A DNA stretch of 64,000 nt, from the NCBI RefSeq assembly GCF_900176515.1, contig NZ_FWXV01000004.1, positions 434,001 to 498,000 on the forward strand, written 5' to 3'. Each line of letters begins with the position of its first letter. Position 1 is the stretch's first letter. Origin of the DNA: Kibdelosporangium aridum (GTDB taxonomy: Bacteria; Actinomycetota; Actinomycetes; Mycobacteriales; Pseudonocardiaceae). The notes under the pieces are model-generated. The model was not told where the DNA came from. It was given only the letters and a program-made list of their open reading frames with translations, and did no database searches. Shown here piece after piece: positions 50,957 through 60,475 of the stretch. Position numbers and translations under genes: made by a program.

Positions 50957-52395
50957 GATTCCCTCGAGTCTGCTCGCCACAAGTGCATGCCCGCGTACGA
51001 CCGCCACGGCGCCCACGCCGCGGACCTCGTGGCGAGGTCGGCGATACCGAGTTTCAAGGCTCCCTTGCGCAAGGCGACGTCACCGGGGAGCAGGATGTCA
51101 GGGGAGCCAAGCACACGCATCTTCACGTATCCCGAAGTCCACGGGCCGATGCCGCTGAAACTCTCCAGTGCCGCCGTGAGCTCGTCCGGGTCCGCGCCGA
51201 CGTGCACATCCAGGGAACCGGAGGCGATTGCGGAGCTGACGGCGATGATGGTCTCGATGCGTTTACGTGGACCGGTCAGCACTTCGGCGCCATGCTCGGC
51301 GATCACCTCAGGCGTGGGGAACAGCGTTGTCAAAGACCCATCGGGCACTTCGAGGCGTTCGCCCAATGCCGAGGCGAGACGGCTGAGCGCGGTACGGGCC
51401 GCTGCGACCGAGATCTGCTGGCCGATCAGGGCGCGGAGCACGATTTCCGGGCCGTCGACGCTGCCGGGAACGCGAATGCCCGGCGTTTTCAGCACAGACG
51501 GTTCCAGCGCGGGGTCTGTGGACAGCAGTTCGTCGATCGCGCACGGGTCGGCGTCCATGTCGAACAGCCGACGCAGTCGTGCCACCGCGCTGCCGAGATC
51601 TCGCATGTCCGACAAGCGAAGCGTGCAATCGATGTGGTCCGGGCTTGGATGCATCCGGGCCGTGCCGGTGCCGTGCGGCAAGCGGAGCGTTCGCGCGTAG
51701 GAGTTTTCGCTGGCGTCCTCGACTCCGTTGACAGCACGGGACTTCAGGAAGTCCAGAATGCCCGTGCCGTCGAATGGTTGACGGAATGCCAGGCGCAGAT
51801 TGACCTTTCCCGCTGTCGACAGTGGACGGTGGCGTTTCGCGCCGACCCTCAACTGGGTCGGGGTCGCGGCGAACACGGCCCGGATCGTGTCGTTGAACTG
51901 GCGAATGCTCGCGAAGCCCGCAGCGAACGCCACGTCCGCGAACGACAGCGTCGTGGTTTCGATCAGCAGCCTCGCGGAGTGCGCACGATGTGCCCTGGCC
52001 AGTGCCAACGGGCTCGCGCCGAGTTCTGCGGTGAGCATCCGGGTGACGTGCCGCTCCGAGTAACCGAGCCGCGTGGCCAGGCCGGTCACGCCTTCGCGCT
52101 CCACGATGCCGTCCGAGATCAGCCGCATCGCCCGTCCGGCCAGGTCAGCCCGGAGGTTCCACTCCGGCGAGCCAGGCACCGCGTCCGGCAGGCAACGACG
52201 GCAAGCGCGGTAACCAGCCGCCTGCGCTGCTGCCGCGGTCGCGTAGAACTCGACGTTGCGGCGCTTCGGGGTGGTCGCCGGGCACGATGGCCGGCAGTAG
52301 ATCCCGGTGGTGCGGACCGCCAGGATGAACTGGCCGTCGAACCGGGGATCCCGGGAGGCGACGGCGCGGTATCCGCGGTCCTCGTCAACGAACAT
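50953..52395 (-). CDS. Ada N-terminal/AraC-type activator fused to AlkA 3-methyladenine DNA glycosylase
   Basis: A 480-residue fusion. Residues 1-90 are the Ada metal-binding domain with four cysteines in YCRPSCPATTPKRRN and ACRRCLPDAVPG, the first acting as methyl acceptor for phosphotriester. Residues 95-190 form an AraC-type HTH (LATRLGYSERHVTRMLTAELGASPLALAR). The rest is AlkA with a helix-hairpin-helix (LESFSGIGPWTSGYVKMR) and a catalytic Asp in DILLPGDVAL. Such Ada-AlkA fusions serve as both sensor and glycosylase in actinobacteria. It is translationally coupled with ogt. Confidence 0.93.
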   Translation of the reverse strand: MFVDEDRGYRAVASRDPRFDGQFILAVRTTGIYCRPSCPATTPKRRNVEFYATAAAAQAAGYRACRRCLPDAVPGSPEWNLRADLAGRAMRLISDGIVEREGVTGLATRLGYSERHVTRMLTAELGASPLALARAHRAHSARLLIETTTLSFADVAFAAGFASIRQFNDTIRAVFAATPTQLRVGAKRHRPLSTAGKVNLRLAFRQPFDGTGILDFLKSRAVNGVEDASENSYARTLRLPHGTGTARMHPSPDHIDCTLRLSDMRDLGSAVARLRRLFDMDADPCAIDELLSTDPALEPSVLKTPGIRVPGSVDGPEIVLRALIGQQISVAAARTALSRLASALGERLEVPDGSLTTLFPTPEVIAEHGAEVLTGPRKRIETIIAVSSAIASGSLDVHVGADPDELTAALESFSGIGPWTSGYVKMRVLGSPDILLPGDVALRKGALKLGIADLATRSAAWAPWRSYAGMHLWRADSRES

Positions 52396-52437
52396 GCATC
52401 GACCGTACGTCCACCGCGGGGACGGTACTAGCGGAAA

Positions 52438-52929
52438 TCAGACATGGCCGTAGGAGGGGGCGAGTTGCTCGTAGCGCTCGTTCCAACGCGGTAGTTCTTC
52501 GCTACCGAGGTGCGCTTCGAGGCGGTCGAGGAACGCGTGCGTGCCGGGAATGAAGCCTTGTGCGTTGCGCATGGTCATGCCGCGGTGTGTGAAAGTCAGG
52601 ATCGTCTCGTCGCCGTCCTGGACGAGTTCGTAGCGGACCACGCTGTCCTCGACGATGCCTTGGCGCCATTCGTGTTCAAGCACCCGCGGCGGATCCCACA
52701 CGAGGATGCGGCCGGTCATTCGCTTCATCTCCGGCGGCGCGGGCGCGCCGGACGGCATCATCTCGATCGTTCCGTCCGAGATGGTGGTCTCACCGAACCA
52801 CGCGGCGCGTTGCGAGGGGTCTGTGATCGCTGCCCAGACGGTCTCGATCGGATACGGCAGGCGCCGCACGAAGGTTATGACGGCGCGCTCGCCATCAGTG
52901 GTCAGGGTGCCGAGCGGTTCAGTTGTCAT
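52438..52929 (-). CDS. SRPBCC (AHSA1) domain protein
   Basis: A 163-residue protein of the START-like/AHSA1 group: TFVRRLPYPIETVWAAITDPSQRAAWFGET, PPRVLEHEW and LTFTHRGM. No catalytic residues are implied; the fold holds hydrophobic ligands. It overlaps the upstream ArsR gene by four bases, a very common actinobacterial ArsR-SRPBCC operon, in which both proteins often regulate the same stress response. Confidence 0.92.
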   Translation of the reverse strand: MTTEPLGTLTTDGERAVITFVRRLPYPIETVWAAITDPSQRAAWFGETTISDGTIEMMPSGAPAPPEMKRMTGRILVWDPPRVLEHEWRQGIVEDSVVRYELVQDGDETILTFTHRGMTMRNAQGFIPGTHAFLDRLEAHLGSEELPRWNERYEQLAPSYGHV

Positions 52930-53237
52930 GTCTCCTCCTGATTGGCCAGGTGCTGATGCAATGCGTCGAGGTGATCGGCCCAGTAGCGCCGGTACCGGCT
53001 GACCCAGCGGTCGATCTCCACCAGGCCGTCGGCGCGCAACGCGTAGATGCGGCGCTGGGCGTCCGGGCGCACTTCGACCAAGCCGACCTCGCGGAGTATT
53101 CGCAGGTGCCGCGACACCGCGGGCTGGGTCAGGTGCGGCAGCGTGGCGACCAGTTCACCCGCTGATCGCTCACCGCTCGCCAGGAGGTCCAGCAATACCC
53201 GCCGGTTGGGTTCGGCAATCGCCTCGAACACGTCCAC
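52926..53237 (-). CDS. ArsR family transcriptional regulator
   Basis: A 103-residue ArsR with the winged-helix pattern VFEAIAEPNRRVLLDLLASGERSAGELVA and LTQPAVSRHLRILREVGLV. No metal-binding CxC motif, so it belongs to the metal-free group linked to SRPBCC partners. The GTG at 53237 is used; the longer frame lacks homology. The divergent promoter contains an A+T-rich GTATATAC run (53259-53266), rare in this DNA, likely part of its promoter. Confidence 0.9.
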   Translation of the reverse strand: MDVFEAIAEPNRRVLLDLLASGERSAGELVATLPHLTQPAVSRHLRILREVGLVEVRPDAQRRIYALRADGLVEIDRWVSRYRRYWADHLDALHQHLANQEET

Positions 53238-53304
53238 GCTGGGAACATAACAAGAAGCGTATATACAAACAAGCAGATATTCAGGGTCGTTAGACTGGTT
53301 CGTC

Positions 53305-54378
<1,074 letters not shown>

Positions 54379-54405
54379 CTGTAACGATCCGTCGCAGGTT
54401 GTTAC

Positions 54406-54441
54406 TTTCATTGGGCGCAGGTTGTGCTGCGTCCAATGAAA
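54406..54441 (+). terminator. Terminator hairpin after ychF
   Basis: TTTCATTGGGCGCAG pairs with CTGCGTCCAATGAAA except for one G/T, with loop GTTGTG, 28 bases past the ychF stop. It also crosses the end of the minus-strand remnant. Confidence 0.75.
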
Positions 54442-54605
54442 CCTTCGCCGAATGCCATGAGCTGGGCGTCAAGGTCCGCGTAGAGGTTCTTGAGCGGTTC
54501 GGAAGCCTTTGCCAGGTACTCCGTGACGGTCGCCTGATCGGGGCACGTGTGGCAGGGCTGTCCGGCGGTGTTCTTGGTTGTCTCCTGGGCGATAGCGTGC
54601 CGCCG
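54408..54605 (-). pseudogene. Orphan C-terminal coding remnant
   Basis: On the minus strand, a frame of about 65 codons ends at TGA (54408-54410) and reads through ETTKNTAGQPCHTCPDQ, VTEYLAKASEPLKN, LYADLDAQLMAFG and EGFIGRSTTCAQ. Third-position G+C is about three quarters, similar to real genes, and the residues look like a folded helical protein with a CHTC motif. No start codon is available: a stop (TGA) lies just upstream, immediately before the DUF4360 start region. It is probably the 3' stub of a gene lost to rearrangement; a chance frame is possible. Confidence 0.35.
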
Positions 54606-54622
54606 TCGCCCAGGAGGTTGCC

Positions 54623-55195
54623 ATGCTCAACGCGTTGACTGCGGCCGTGCTCGCCTTGTCCGCGGTGGTCCCGCCGCCTTCGCCGGTGACGATCGAGGTG
54701 TTGAGTCTCAAGGGGGACGGGTGCGCGGCGGGGAGTGCCGCCGTCGCGATGTCCTTGGACAATCAGGCGTTCACGGTTACCTACAGCGATTTCATCGTTC
54801 AGGCGCACGGTTCCGACGTGCGTAGGACGTGTGAGATCAGTTTGCGGGTCAACCATCCGGATGACTACACCTATGGCATCGCGCAGACCGATTACCGGGG
54901 GTTCGCGCACATTGGTGCGGGTTCACGGGGAATCATGAAGGGGCATTACTTTTTCCCCGGTATGCCGACCCGGCACAGTTCGCACGCATACCCCGGGCCG
55001 TTGAGTGACAACTGGCAGGCCACCGATCAGCTACCTCCCGGGGATGTCCTGCATGGACCGTGCCGGCAGCGGAAACCGTTGACTGTCAACGCTGAGCTGC
55101 GGGTGGTGGGAAAGTCCGCGACGAGTTTCATGACCATGGACTCCACCGACAGCAGCGTTTCCTCGACGTTCCGGTTGTCCTGGCGCAAATGCTGA
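54623..55195 (+). CDS. Secreted DUF4360 protein
   Basis: A 190-residue exported protein: signal peptide (LTAAVLALSAVVPPPSP), then the DUF4360 pattern GCAAGSAAVAMSLDNQAFTVTYSDF and CEISLRVNHPDDYTYGIAQTDYRGFA with YYFFP-like strand, and a C-terminal CRQRKPLTVNAELRV and WRKC. Four cysteines suggest two disulfides. A GGAGG site precedes the ATG. The family is common in secretomes of actinomycetes and fungi with no known activity. Confidence 0.85.
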   Translation: MLNALTAAVLALSAVVPPPSPVTIEVLSLKGDGCAAGSAAVAMSLDNQAFTVTYSDFIVQAHGSDVRRTCEISLRVNHPDDYTYGIAQTDYRGFAHIGAGSRGIMKGHYFFPGMPTRHSSHAYPGPLSDNWQATDQLPPGDVLHGPCRQRKPLTVNAELRVVGKSATSFMTMDSTDSSVSSTFRLSWRKC

Positions 55196-55238
55196 AGCAG
55201 GTCTACCGTCGTGTGCCTGACACCGGGAGGCGAAAGCG

Positions 55239-55628
55239 ATGAGTGGCAGAGTTGTGCACTTCGAGATCCCGTTCGATGACGCGGATCGCGCGAAAGGCTT
55301 CTATCAGGAGGCTTTCGGCTGGGCCATCATGGGTTTGCCGGAATTGCAGTACAACATGGTCTCCTCCGGCCCGTCCGATCCGCAGACCGGGCCCACCGAG
55401 CCAGGGTTCATCAACGGTGGGATGTTCGAACGGGGCATCAACCCGGTGACGTCGCCGGTGCTCGTCGTCGACGTTCCGGATGTCGACGAGGCGCTGCAGA
55501 GGATCGAGAAGCTCGGTGGCCAGACCGTCACGCCCAAGGTCGCTGTCGGCGACATGGGGTACTCGGCGTACTTCAAGGACACTGAAGGCAACCTGCTGGG
55601 CCTTTGGCAGAGCGTGCAACAAGCATAG
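55239..55628 (+). CDS. VOC (glyoxalase/bleomycin-resistance) family protein
   Basis: A 129-residue two-module VOC protein with VVHFEIPFDDADRAKGFYQEAFGW, GGMFERGINPVTSPVLVVDV and GYSAYFKDTEGNLLGLWQ. A metal site is possible at the usual His/Glu positions (VHFEI and EGN) but is not complete. GGGAGGCGAAAG precedes the ATG. Function cannot be narrowed; the family holds dioxygenases, glyoxalases and drug-binding proteins. Confidence 0.9.
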   Translation: MSGRVVHFEIPFDDADRAKGFYQEAFGWAIMGLPELQYNMVSSGPSDPQTGPTEPGFINGGMFERGINPVTSPVLVVDVPDVDEALQRIEKLGGQTVTPKVAVGDMGYSAYFKDTEGNLLGLWQSVQQA

Positions 55629-55682
55629 GTTTCGATCGTGCGGCCCGTGGCAACTCCTTAGGCAGGTCCCCATGGAGGTGTC

Positions 55683-55835
55683 ATGATTATTCTCGGTGCG
55701 ATCCTGCTGGTAATCGGCTTGTTAGCCGGTATCTCGATCCTGACGACGATCGGCGGGATCCTGCTGGTCATCGGCTTGATCCTCACGGTGCTCGGCGCCG
55801 TCGGCCGTCCGATCGGCCGCAAGACCTATTACTAG
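55683..55835 (+). CDS. Small two-helix membrane protein, DUF6131-like
   Basis: A 50-residue protein below normal calling size. Start ATG with GGAGG five bases upstream. It has two membrane segments, ILGAILLVIGLLAGISIL and IGGILLVIGLILTVLGAVG, ending GRPIGRKTYY. This matches the small hydrophobic DUF6131 proteins of actinobacteria. A TTA leucine codon lies at 55722-55724. The near-repeat of the two helices suggests an internal duplication. Confidence 0.75.
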   Translation: MIILGAILLVIGLLAGISILTTIGGILLVIGLILTVLGAVGRPIGRKTYY

Positions 55836-55847
55836 CCAAGCAAACCA

Positions 55848-55876
55848 GGGCCCTGCCGACGTGTCCGGCAGGGCCC
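55848..55876. terminator. Bidirectional terminator
   Basis: GGGCCCTGCCG pairs with CGGCAGGGCCC across a seven-base loop, ten bases before the convergent M28 peptidase end. Confidence 0.8.
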
Positions 55877-55885
55877 CGGCCCCTG

Positions 55886-57247
55886 TCAGTGACGCAGCAG
55901 GTCGTATGCCGCTGCGCCGATCAGCTCGAGCGAAACCTGAAGGCGCTCAAGGCTGATGTTGTCCGCGATGGTGTCTTCAGGCGTGTGGTAAGTCGGCTCC
56001 AGCAAAGCCGGCCCGCCCTCGCCGCGCCAGCTGAAGTTGGCTGCCGGCACTCCTTTTTCGTGGAACGGCACGTGATCGCTGGAACCACGGGCAACCGGGC
56101 CCTTGGTCCGCGGCTCGTAGCCGAGGCGCTTCGCTGCAGCGGCAACGGCTTGCGTGGTCGCGTTGTTGGCGCCGTCGACCGACAGCAGCCAATAGATGTG
56201 CGCGGGGTCGTAAGCCGTGGCAACCATGTCGTTCTGGAACGTACCGGCGATCCGCTTGATGTCCGGTTCGGACAGTTGCGACACGTAGTGCCGCGAGCCG
56301 ATCAGCCCGTACTCTTCCGATCCCCACAATGCGAAGCGAATCGCTTTGTTCGTCGGCAGATACCGCAATACTCGGGCGAGCTCGAGGCACAACACGGTGC
56401 CGCTGCCGTCGTCGTTGGCGCCCGGTGAACCTGGGACGCTGTCATAGTGCGCGGTCACCATGACGACTTTGTTGTCAGGGTTGTGGAATGTCGCCGGACG
56501 TTCGGCGATTACGTTGTACGAAGTCAGGTTCTTGTGCTGAACCGACGAGACCTTCACCGTGACGGTGCCTTTGGCAAGCCGCGCGCGTAACCGCTCGGCC
56601 TGAACCTGTGCGAGGCCAAGCACCGGGATCGTGACCGGTGTCGGCAAGGTCGGTGAGAACGCGGAGAGCCTGCGCAGCGGGTCCGCCCCGATCCGGCCGA
56701 GCAGCACGGCCGCCGCACCTCGTTGGGCGGCAGTCAAATACGCGTCGGCGACGTTCGTGACCGCCGCGATGAACACGATCTTTCCTGTCACGTCGGCCGG
56801 AATCGCCGACCCGTCACCGACATCGATCACGACGCCCTCACGCGTCGCGTCCTGCAGGCCCTGCGGGGAGGAACCGGTCTGCCATGTGTCCTTGCCGACA
56901 CGGACCGAGCCGAGGAACTTGTCCGCGATCTTGAACGGCTGCAACGTGACCTGGTACCGCAGGTCCCGCAGCACCCGTGCGATGTAGTCCTTGGCGCGCA
57001 GTTCGCCTTCTGTCCCAGCGATACGGGGCCCGATCTTGTCGCTCAGCACACGGAGGTGCTCGAGTGCACGGCGCGCCCGGACGCGCGCGACCACGGGGTA
57101 GTCGCCAAAGTTCAATGACGGCGAGTGCTGGGCGCCGGTGCGCTGCCGCGTCGCCTGTGCGGCCGCGACCGGATTGAGTCCGATCGTCGCAGCCCCTGCC
57201 AGTGCCACCGCACCGGTGAACACACGACGTCTGCTCAGATCAGCCAT
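55886..57247 (-). CDS. Secreted M28-family aminopeptidase
   Basis: A 453-residue zinc peptidase. A twin-arginine signal (SRRRVFTGAVALAG) leads the protein to the Tat path. A PA-domain insertion (AAVTNVADAYLTAAQRGAAAVLLGR) precedes the catalytic M28 domain: VMVTAHYDSVPGSPGANDDGSGT (metal His/Asp/Glu), WGSEEYGLIGS (catalytic Glu-Glu) and SSDHVPFHEKGVPA (last metal site). Related Streptomyces proteins are secreted aminopeptidases for leucine-type N-termini. Start ATG at 57247, GAGGGATG upstream. Confidence 0.93.
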   Translation of the reverse strand: MADLSRRRVFTGAVALAGAATIGLNPVAAAQATRQRTGAQHSPSLNFGDYPVVARVRARRALEHLRVLSDKIGPRIAGTEGELRAKDYIARVLRDLRYQVTLQPFKIADKFLGSVRVGKDTWQTGSSPQGLQDATREGVVIDVGDGSAIPADVTGKIVFIAAVTNVADAYLTAAQRGAAAVLLGRIGADPLRRLSAFSPTLPTPVTIPVLGLAQVQAERLRARLAKGTVTVKVSSVQHKNLTSYNVIAERPATFHNPDNKVVMVTAHYDSVPGSPGANDDGSGTVLCLELARVLRYLPTNKAIRFALWGSEEYGLIGSRHYVSQLSEPDIKRIAGTFQNDMVATAYDPAHIYWLLSVDGANNATTQAVAAAAKRLGYEPRTKGPVARGSSDHVPFHEKGVPAANFSWRGEGGPALLEPTYHTPEDTIADNISLERLQVSLELIGAAAYDLLRH

Positions 57248-57316
57248 GAAACATCCCTCGCTTCCGTGAATCCCCCGTTCCCGGTAGCTAAACGGCATGT
57301 TCAGGCCACGAACAAC

Positions 57317-57353
57317 CTCCGATCGGCCCTTTTACCCGGGGCCGATCGGAGGT
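57317..57353 (-). terminator. Terminator of the LGFP amidase gene
   Basis: CCTCCGATCGGCCC pairs with GGGCCGATCGGAGG across nine bases, 14 bases past the amidase stop; the loop is TTTTACCCG. Confidence 0.8.
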
Positions 57354-57366
57354 AGTGGCTACTCGA

Positions 57367-58887
57367 TCAAGAGTTGCGGTGATCCGAGGTTTCGCCAGTC
57401 GCCGTGTTGTAGAACACGTAACCGTTCTGGAAGTCGCTGCGCAGACCGCCAGTGGTTTCGTACTGGTCGCTCGTCGGGTAGCCGAGGTACGACTGCTCCG
57501 CGCCCAGGTTGACCCAGTGCTGCTTGATCGGGCCGAGCACCGCGTGCGCGCCGGTCGCTTCGGACCAGTAGATCGACCCGTTGCCGAGCTCGAAGTTGTT
57601 GTAGCGCCCCACGTTGTCCGCAGTGGTCAACTCGTCGGTGACGGGGAAGCCCAGCGCGCCCATCTCGAAGCCGAGCTGGCCCCACTTGTCACGGATCGCA
57701 CCGCCGATGATGGCCGCACCGGTCGCCGCGGACCAGTAGATCGACTTGGTGTTGTTGGCGAAGGTCGTGTAGCGGCCGTCCCTGCCGGTCTTGCTTTCCA
57801 CGCGATACGGCGATCCCAGCGGGCCCGCCTCGCCGCCTGCTTCGGTCCACTTGTGCCAGATCGGGCCGCCACGCCAGAACCCGGTCCGGTTGCCGACCTT
57901 CTGCCGCAGCGTCGGCATCGCGTTGTACGCGACTGTGCCCGGGCAGTCGGTGTTGCCCACATCGCGGTGCGCGAAGATCGTCGGCAGCGTGACGGCTGTG
58001 CCCGCGGGATACTTGGACGTCCCGCCGCCTGCGGAGATCAATGTGGTCGAACCGTTGAAGAGCCGGTAGTTGCCCGCCAGCTTCCAGGCGACGACCGCCG
58101 CGACCGCGTTGAGCTGAGCGTCGCTCGGTGCGACGGTGGAGTAGGTGCCCATCATCGAGACGCCGAACGTGAACCGGTTGAACCCGCCCGCGTGCGCGCC
58201 GATGACCGGGTACTCCAGCCCGCCGATGCGGCCCTCGAAGACCTGGCCGTACTTGTCGACCAGGAAGTTGTAACCGATGTCGCACCAGTCGCGGTCGATC
58301 GCGTGGAACAGGTAGACGCCACGTGCGATCCGCGCGGAGTCACCCGGCGTGTAGTCGTTCGTGCCCGCGGTGTGGTGGATGGTCGCCGCTTTGATCGTGG
58401 TCGCGTACTCGACGCCGATGCCCTGGCGGGCAAAGCAGGCCTCGCGGACCGACTCGTCCGCGCCCCATCCCGCCCGGCTGATGACGACCGGTTCCCTGGT
58501 GTGGACCGGCATTTCGCGCCGCATACCGTCCTCAGGACCGGGGTCGACCAATGCGACGGACAACCCAGGCTGATCGGCGCCGCGCACCCTGAGCCCGGTC
58601 GAGTCGCCGACCCACAGCGGCTCAGTCTTGTTGTCGATCGCGTGGTCGGTCTCCAGTGGCTGCCACGGCCCCCATTCGCCGTCCGGGCGTTGCACCTGGA
58701 TCTCGACGTTGTCCGGCAGGTCCTCCGTGCCGCGTAAGGCGACCATCGCGAACTGTCTGCCGGTGATCTGATCACCGTCCAACGACACGATCTGCAGGCC
58801 GGGATGGTCCTCCTCGGCTTGCGTGACCGTGGCGGGCAGCCCGGCAGCCAGGACGGCGGTCAGGGAGAGGACGACTAAGGAACGCAC
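57367..58887 (-). CDS. Secreted N-acetylmuramoyl-L-alanine amidase with LGFP repeats
   Basis: A 506-residue wall hydrolase. After a signal peptide (LTAVLAAGLPATVTQA), residues 30-135 form an N-terminal domain. The amidase_2/PGRP domain at about 140-310 has the zinc ligands in ATIHHTAGTNDY and IFAHRDVGNTDCPG. The C-terminal 150 residues hold three LGFP-type repeats (LGSPYRVES, LGFPVTDEL and LGYPTSDQY) that anchor to the wall in Corynebacteriales-like proteins. It cuts peptide stems from muramic acid. Confidence 0.94.
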   Translation of the reverse strand: MRSLVVLSLTAVLAAGLPATVTQAEEDHPGLQIVSLDGDQITGRQFAMVALRGTEDLPDNVEIQVQRPDGEWGPWQPLETDHAIDNKTEPLWVGDSTGLRVRGADQPGLSVALVDPGPEDGMRREMPVHTREPVVISRAGWGADESVREACFARQGIGVEYATTIKAATIHHTAGTNDYTPGDSARIARGVYLFHAIDRDWCDIGYNFLVDKYGQVFEGRIGGLEYPVIGAHAGGFNRFTFGVSMMGTYSTVAPSDAQLNAVAAVVAWKLAGNYRLFNGSTTLISAGGGTSKYPAGTAVTLPTIFAHRDVGNTDCPGTVAYNAMPTLRQKVGNRTGFWRGGPIWHKWTEAGGEAGPLGSPYRVESKTGRDGRYTTFANNTKSIYWSAATGAAIIGGAIRDKWGQLGFEMGALGFPVTDELTTADNVGRYNNFELGNGSIYWSEATGAHAVLGPIKQHWVNLGAEQSYLGYPTSDQYETTGGLRSDFQNGYVFYNTATGETSDHRNS

Positions 58888-59014
58888 CGCGTACCCCCAG
58901 GAAGTGGTTGAAGATTCCCGGAGGCTATCGGCGGGTGCCGATGATCTGTTGCAGCTCGCGCTCGAGTCGTGACCGAATGCGCCCGGTCGGGCGATCGGCG
59001 ATGGTCCGCAGCGG

Positions 59015-59326
59015 TCAGGCCTCGGCCGTGCCGGGGTGGACGGCGTCGATGACGGCGTCGATCTCGGTGGCCAGTGCGGTGTCCTTGGCGGTCAGACCGC
59101 CTGCCGAGTGGGTACTCAGCACGAATGTCAGCGTTCGCCAGCGGATGTCGATGTCGGGGTGGTGGTCGTCGTTCTCCGCGATCTCCGCTACCCGGTTCAC
59201 CGCCTGGATCGCCTGCGGGAAGCTCGCGAGCTCGACACTCCGCACGATCGTCGACCCTTCCCGGCGCCACAACGGCAGGTGGTCCAGCGCCGAGGTCAGC
59301 TCTTCGTCAGTCAGCAGTTCGGCCAT
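59015..59326 (-). CDS. 4a-hydroxytetrahydrobiopterin dehydratase (PCD/DCoH)
   Basis: A 103-residue protein: FPQAIQAVNRVAEIAENDDHHPDIDIRW contains the family HHP active-site triad and TLTFVLSTHSAGGLTAKD the C-terminal. It recycles pterin in aromatic hydroxylases or acts in molybdopterin metabolism. The ATG at 59326 is used. It faces the TPP riboswitch across 26 bp, so its promoter and that of the riboswitch share one short gap. Confidence 0.92.
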   Translation of the reverse strand: MAELLTDEELTSALDHLPLWRREGSTIVRSVELASFPQAIQAVNRVAEIAENDDHHPDIDIRWRTLTFVLSTHSAGGLTAKDTALATEIDAVIDAVHPGTAEA

Positions 59327-59352
59327 TGGTCCATCGTGCATCTATGCTCACG

Positions 59353-59456
59353 GTTCTGCCACGGGAGTCCGGTGCAACCGGGCTGAGAGGAGGGCGAACC
59401 AGCCCTCGACCGTATGAACCTGATCCGGGTCATGCCGGCGCAGGGACGGGAGGAAC
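59353..59456 (+). promoter_or_regulatory. TPP riboswitch (THI element)
   Basis: The conserved core is present: CGGTGCAACCGGGCTGAGAG (P3 side), then GAACCTGATCCGGGTCATGC and CGGCGCAGGGA (P4/P5 and the pyrophosphate helix). GTTC at 59353 and GAAC at 59453 could close the P1 stem, and the thiB ribosome site (GGGAGGAA, 59449-59456) lies in its 3' strand. TPP binding would mask the ribosome site. This fits the thiamine transporter operon that follows. Confidence 0.93.
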
Positions 59457-59461
59457 GCACA

Positions 59462-60475
59462 GTGCTTCGAACGGCAATTGCCCTGCTCGCGCTGGTCACG
59501 GCGGGGTGTTCGCTCGCCACCGAGCAGCAGCCGCAGCAAACCGGCCAACAGGGCCAACAGCCTGTCACCCTGGTCACGCACGATTCTTTCGCTGTCCGGA
59601 AAGAACTCCTCGACGAGTTCCAGAAGACCAGCGGGATCAAGGTCGAGGTACGTAAGTCCGGTGACGCGGGCGCGCTGACCAACCAGCTTGTGCTGACGAA
59701 GGCCAACCCGATTGGTGACATCGCTTACGGGGTTGACTCGACATTCGCGTCGCGGGCGCTCAACGAGAACGTGTTCCAGCCTTACGAGGCGCAGGGCGCG
59801 AACAAGCGCTATCAGCTCGACGCGACCAACCGGCTGACGGCGATCGATATCGGCGACGTGTGTGTCAATGTCCACACGAGTGGCCTCAAAGGTGTCGCCG
59901 AGCCCACGACGTTCGAGGACCTGGCTGACCCGAAGTACAAGGACATGCTCGTCGTCGAGAGTCCTGCGACGAGCTCGCCAGGGCTCGCGTTCCTGCTCGG
60001 CACCATCCTGCACTTCGGCGAGGACGGCTGGCAGGGGTACTGGACCAGGCTGAAGGCCAACGGCGTCAAGGTCGTCAGCGGCTGGGAAGAGGCCTACAAC
60101 CAGGAGTTCTCCGGCACCGGCAAGGGCACGCGCCCGCTCGTGGTCTCCTACGCCTCCAGCCCGGCCGCGACGCCGGACACCAAGGCGCTCCTGGAGACCT
60201 GCTACCGCCAGGTCGAGTACGCGGGCGTGCTGCAGGGTGCCAAGAACCCCGAGGGTGCCAAGAAGGTCCTCGACTTCATGCTGTCCCAGCAGTTCCAGGC
60301 CGAGGTGCCGGACCAGATGTACGTCTACCCCGCGCGTGAGGGTGTCTCGTTGCCGGAGGCGTGGCAGAAGTCGGCACCGATGCCCACCGACGTCGAGGCG
60401 ACGCTGCCCGCTCAGGACGTCGACCGCAACCGGGAGAACTGGGTCAACCAGTGGCGCTCGCTCGTCCAAGGCTAG
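59462..60475 (+). CDS. thiB: Thiamine ABC transporter substrate-binding lipoprotein
   Basis: A 337-residue binding protein. The lipobox LVTAGCS puts the lipid anchor at C16. Periplasmic-binding folds are seen in VTLVTHDSFAVRKELLDEF, NPIGDIAYGVDSTFASRAL and VVSGWEEAYNQEF. It brings thiamine, TMP or TPP to the permease. The start is a GTG with GGGAGGAA eight bases upstream inside the riboswitch P1 stem. It runs 25 bases into the permease gene. Confidence 0.93.
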   Translation: MLRTAIALLALVTAGCSLATEQQPQQTGQQGQQPVTLVTHDSFAVRKELLDEFQKTSGIKVEVRKSGDAGALTNQLVLTKANPIGDIAYGVDSTFASRALNENVFQPYEAQGANKRYQLDATNRLTAIDIGDVCVNVHTSGLKGVAEPTTFEDLADPKYKDMLVVESPATSSPGLAFLLGTILHFGEDGWQGYWTRLKANGVKVVSGWEEAYNQEFSGTGKGTRPLVVSYASSPAATPDTKALLETCYRQVEYAGVLQGAKNPEGAKKVLDFMLSQQFQAEVPDQMYVYPAREGVSLPEAWQKSAPMPTDVEATLPAQDVDRNRENWVNQWRSLVQG

